Shown here in pieces: positions 63,536 to 64,000 of a stretch of 64,000 nt of DNA. The notes under the pieces were generated by a model, which made no database searches, was not told where the DNA came from, and saw only the letters and a program-made list of their open reading frames with translations. Position numbers and translations under genes: made by a program. This DNA comes from Streptomyces lavendulae subsp. lavendulae (lineage in GTDB: Bacteria > Actinomycetota > Actinomycetes > Streptomycetales > Streptomycetaceae), in NCBI RefSeq assembly GCF_002803845.1, contig NZ_CP024985.1:5591501-5655500 (forward strand), written 5' to 3'. Every line of letters begins with the position of its first letter. The first letter of the stretch is position 1.

Positions 63536-64000
63536 ATGATCGTATCGGTGGTGTCGATGCCGGAGGGCGTCGTCACGCGCACGGACCTGCCCGGGGCCCG
63601 GGAGCGCCTCGCGGCCTCCGACTTCGTGATCGTGGACATCGACCTGGGCGAGGAGCCCGAACCCGGCGAGGAGCCGGAGCCCGGCGGGGAACCAGCGCCC
63701 GTGCCCGGCGGGGAGAGCGCGCCCGGAGAGGAGCCGCTCTTCCGCGGGCTCGGACTGGACGACGAGGCCTGGAAGTGGCTCGGCGGACCGCGGGAACCCG
63801 TGCGGGTGGAGTACCGCGAGGGCACCGTCGGATGTGTCGTCCCGGTGCTCGACGGCAGCCGCGTCGTCCACGTCCACCTGCTCGCGAGCGAGCACCGGCT
63901 CGTCATGGTGCACCACGGGCCCGTCGAGGTGATCGAGACCTTCGTCGGACGGCTGCCGCAGGACAGGCCCGCCGACCCGGCGGCCACGGTGTTCCTCCTC
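63536..64000 (+). CDS. CorA-like magnesium/cobalt transporter, N-terminal part (cut by window end)
   Basis: The first 155 codons of an open frame that runs off the window. The middle shows the CorA soluble-domain pattern VVHVHLLASEHRLVMVHHGP. The membrane helices and the GMN motif are beyond the edge, so the family call is provisional. Residues about 39-67 form an acidic Pro/Gly/Glu repeat (EEPEPGEEPEPGGEP) inserted in the domain. ATG at 63536 with GAGGGG just upstream. Confidence 0.65.
   Translation, partial: MIVSVVSMPEGVVTRTDLPGARERLAASDFVIVDIDLGEEPEPGEEPEPGGEPAPVPGGESAPGEEPLFRGLGLDDEAWKWLGGPREPVRVEYREGTVGCVVPVLDGSRVVHVHLLASEHRLVMVHHGPVEVIETFVGRLPQDRPADPAATVFLL

Overview
The window is high-GC (about 70-75%) DNA of a Streptomyces or a close relative. 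The evidence is the strong codon bias to G/C at third positions, frequent GTG starts, the HrdA-type sigma factor, the znu-zur operon, the protealysin-like protease and the leuA leader ending in SCRGEG. From memory, the order leuA ... recO-uppS-zur-znu-glyS ... dusB-ppdK ... nirBD ... dnaG-dgt ... nasA-hrdA resembles the S. coelicolor core chromosome around SCO2465-SCO2530. No insertion sequence, prophage, CRISPR array or rRNA operon was seen, so this looks like a core-chromosome segment with a few accessory insertions. All calls come from reading the sequence; no database search was run.

Layout. 0-5 kb: protealysin-type M4 protease with the start of its emfourin-type inhibitor, leuA behind an attenuation leader peptide, an SDR enzyme and a TerB-like zinc-ribbon protein. 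5.5-14 kb: NCS2 purine/pyrimidine permease, recO, uppS, a YcxB-like protein, the znuA-znuC-znuB-zur zinc operon with a Zur box, and glyS. 14-18 kb: VC0807-family protein, aldo/keto reductase-TetR pair with a perfect inverted-repeat operator, and an MFS exporter. 18-24.5 kb: dusB, ppdK, a DUF5937/ArsR-type regulator and a VOC protein. 24.5-31 kb: nirD-nirB and a flavoprotein behind a candidate GlnR box, a ferric-reductase-like flavocytochrome and a TSUP transporter. 31-35 kb: class F sortase with a secreted cell-surface-type protein, then a lipoprotein-histidine kinase pair whose ATPase domain carries a repetitive insertion. 35-43.6 kb: gamma-glutamylcyclotransferase, dnaG, a ferredoxin-reductase-like enzyme, dgt, sirohydrochlorin chelatase, SanA/YdcF protein and an SDR. 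43.6-54 kb: nasA nitrate reductase, two poorly known genes, hrdA, a heterodimeric ABC exporter, a xylulokinase-like kinase and a YtxH protein. 54-56.3 kb: three tRNA genes, then a secreted VIGWDS-repeat peptide gene divergent from a TrmB/LuxR-type regulator. 56.4-64 kb: YbdK-type ligase, MFS exporter, secreted phytase-like esterase, fused acetyl-CoA carboxyltransferase, LysE-Lrp pair and the start of a CorA-like transporter.

How genes work together. Nitrate assimilation is spread over 21 kb: nasA reduces nitrate, NirBD reduces nitrite to ammonium with siroheme, the CbiX-type chelatase can make that siroheme, and both nasA and the nir operon carry GlnR-like half-sites. Zinc import (ZnuABC) is encoded with its own repressor. 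The most unusual locus is at 54.8-56.3 kb: a predicted secreted peptide made almost only of five VIGWD units, all five encoded by the same bases, facing a regulator with a sensor-like middle domain, with a 12-bp inverted repeat between them. It is presented as a candidate peptide-signalling or surface-peptide system. Many genes here have a -10-like hexamer 5-8 nt before the start codon, implying widespread leaderless transcripts; this was used to choose several starts.
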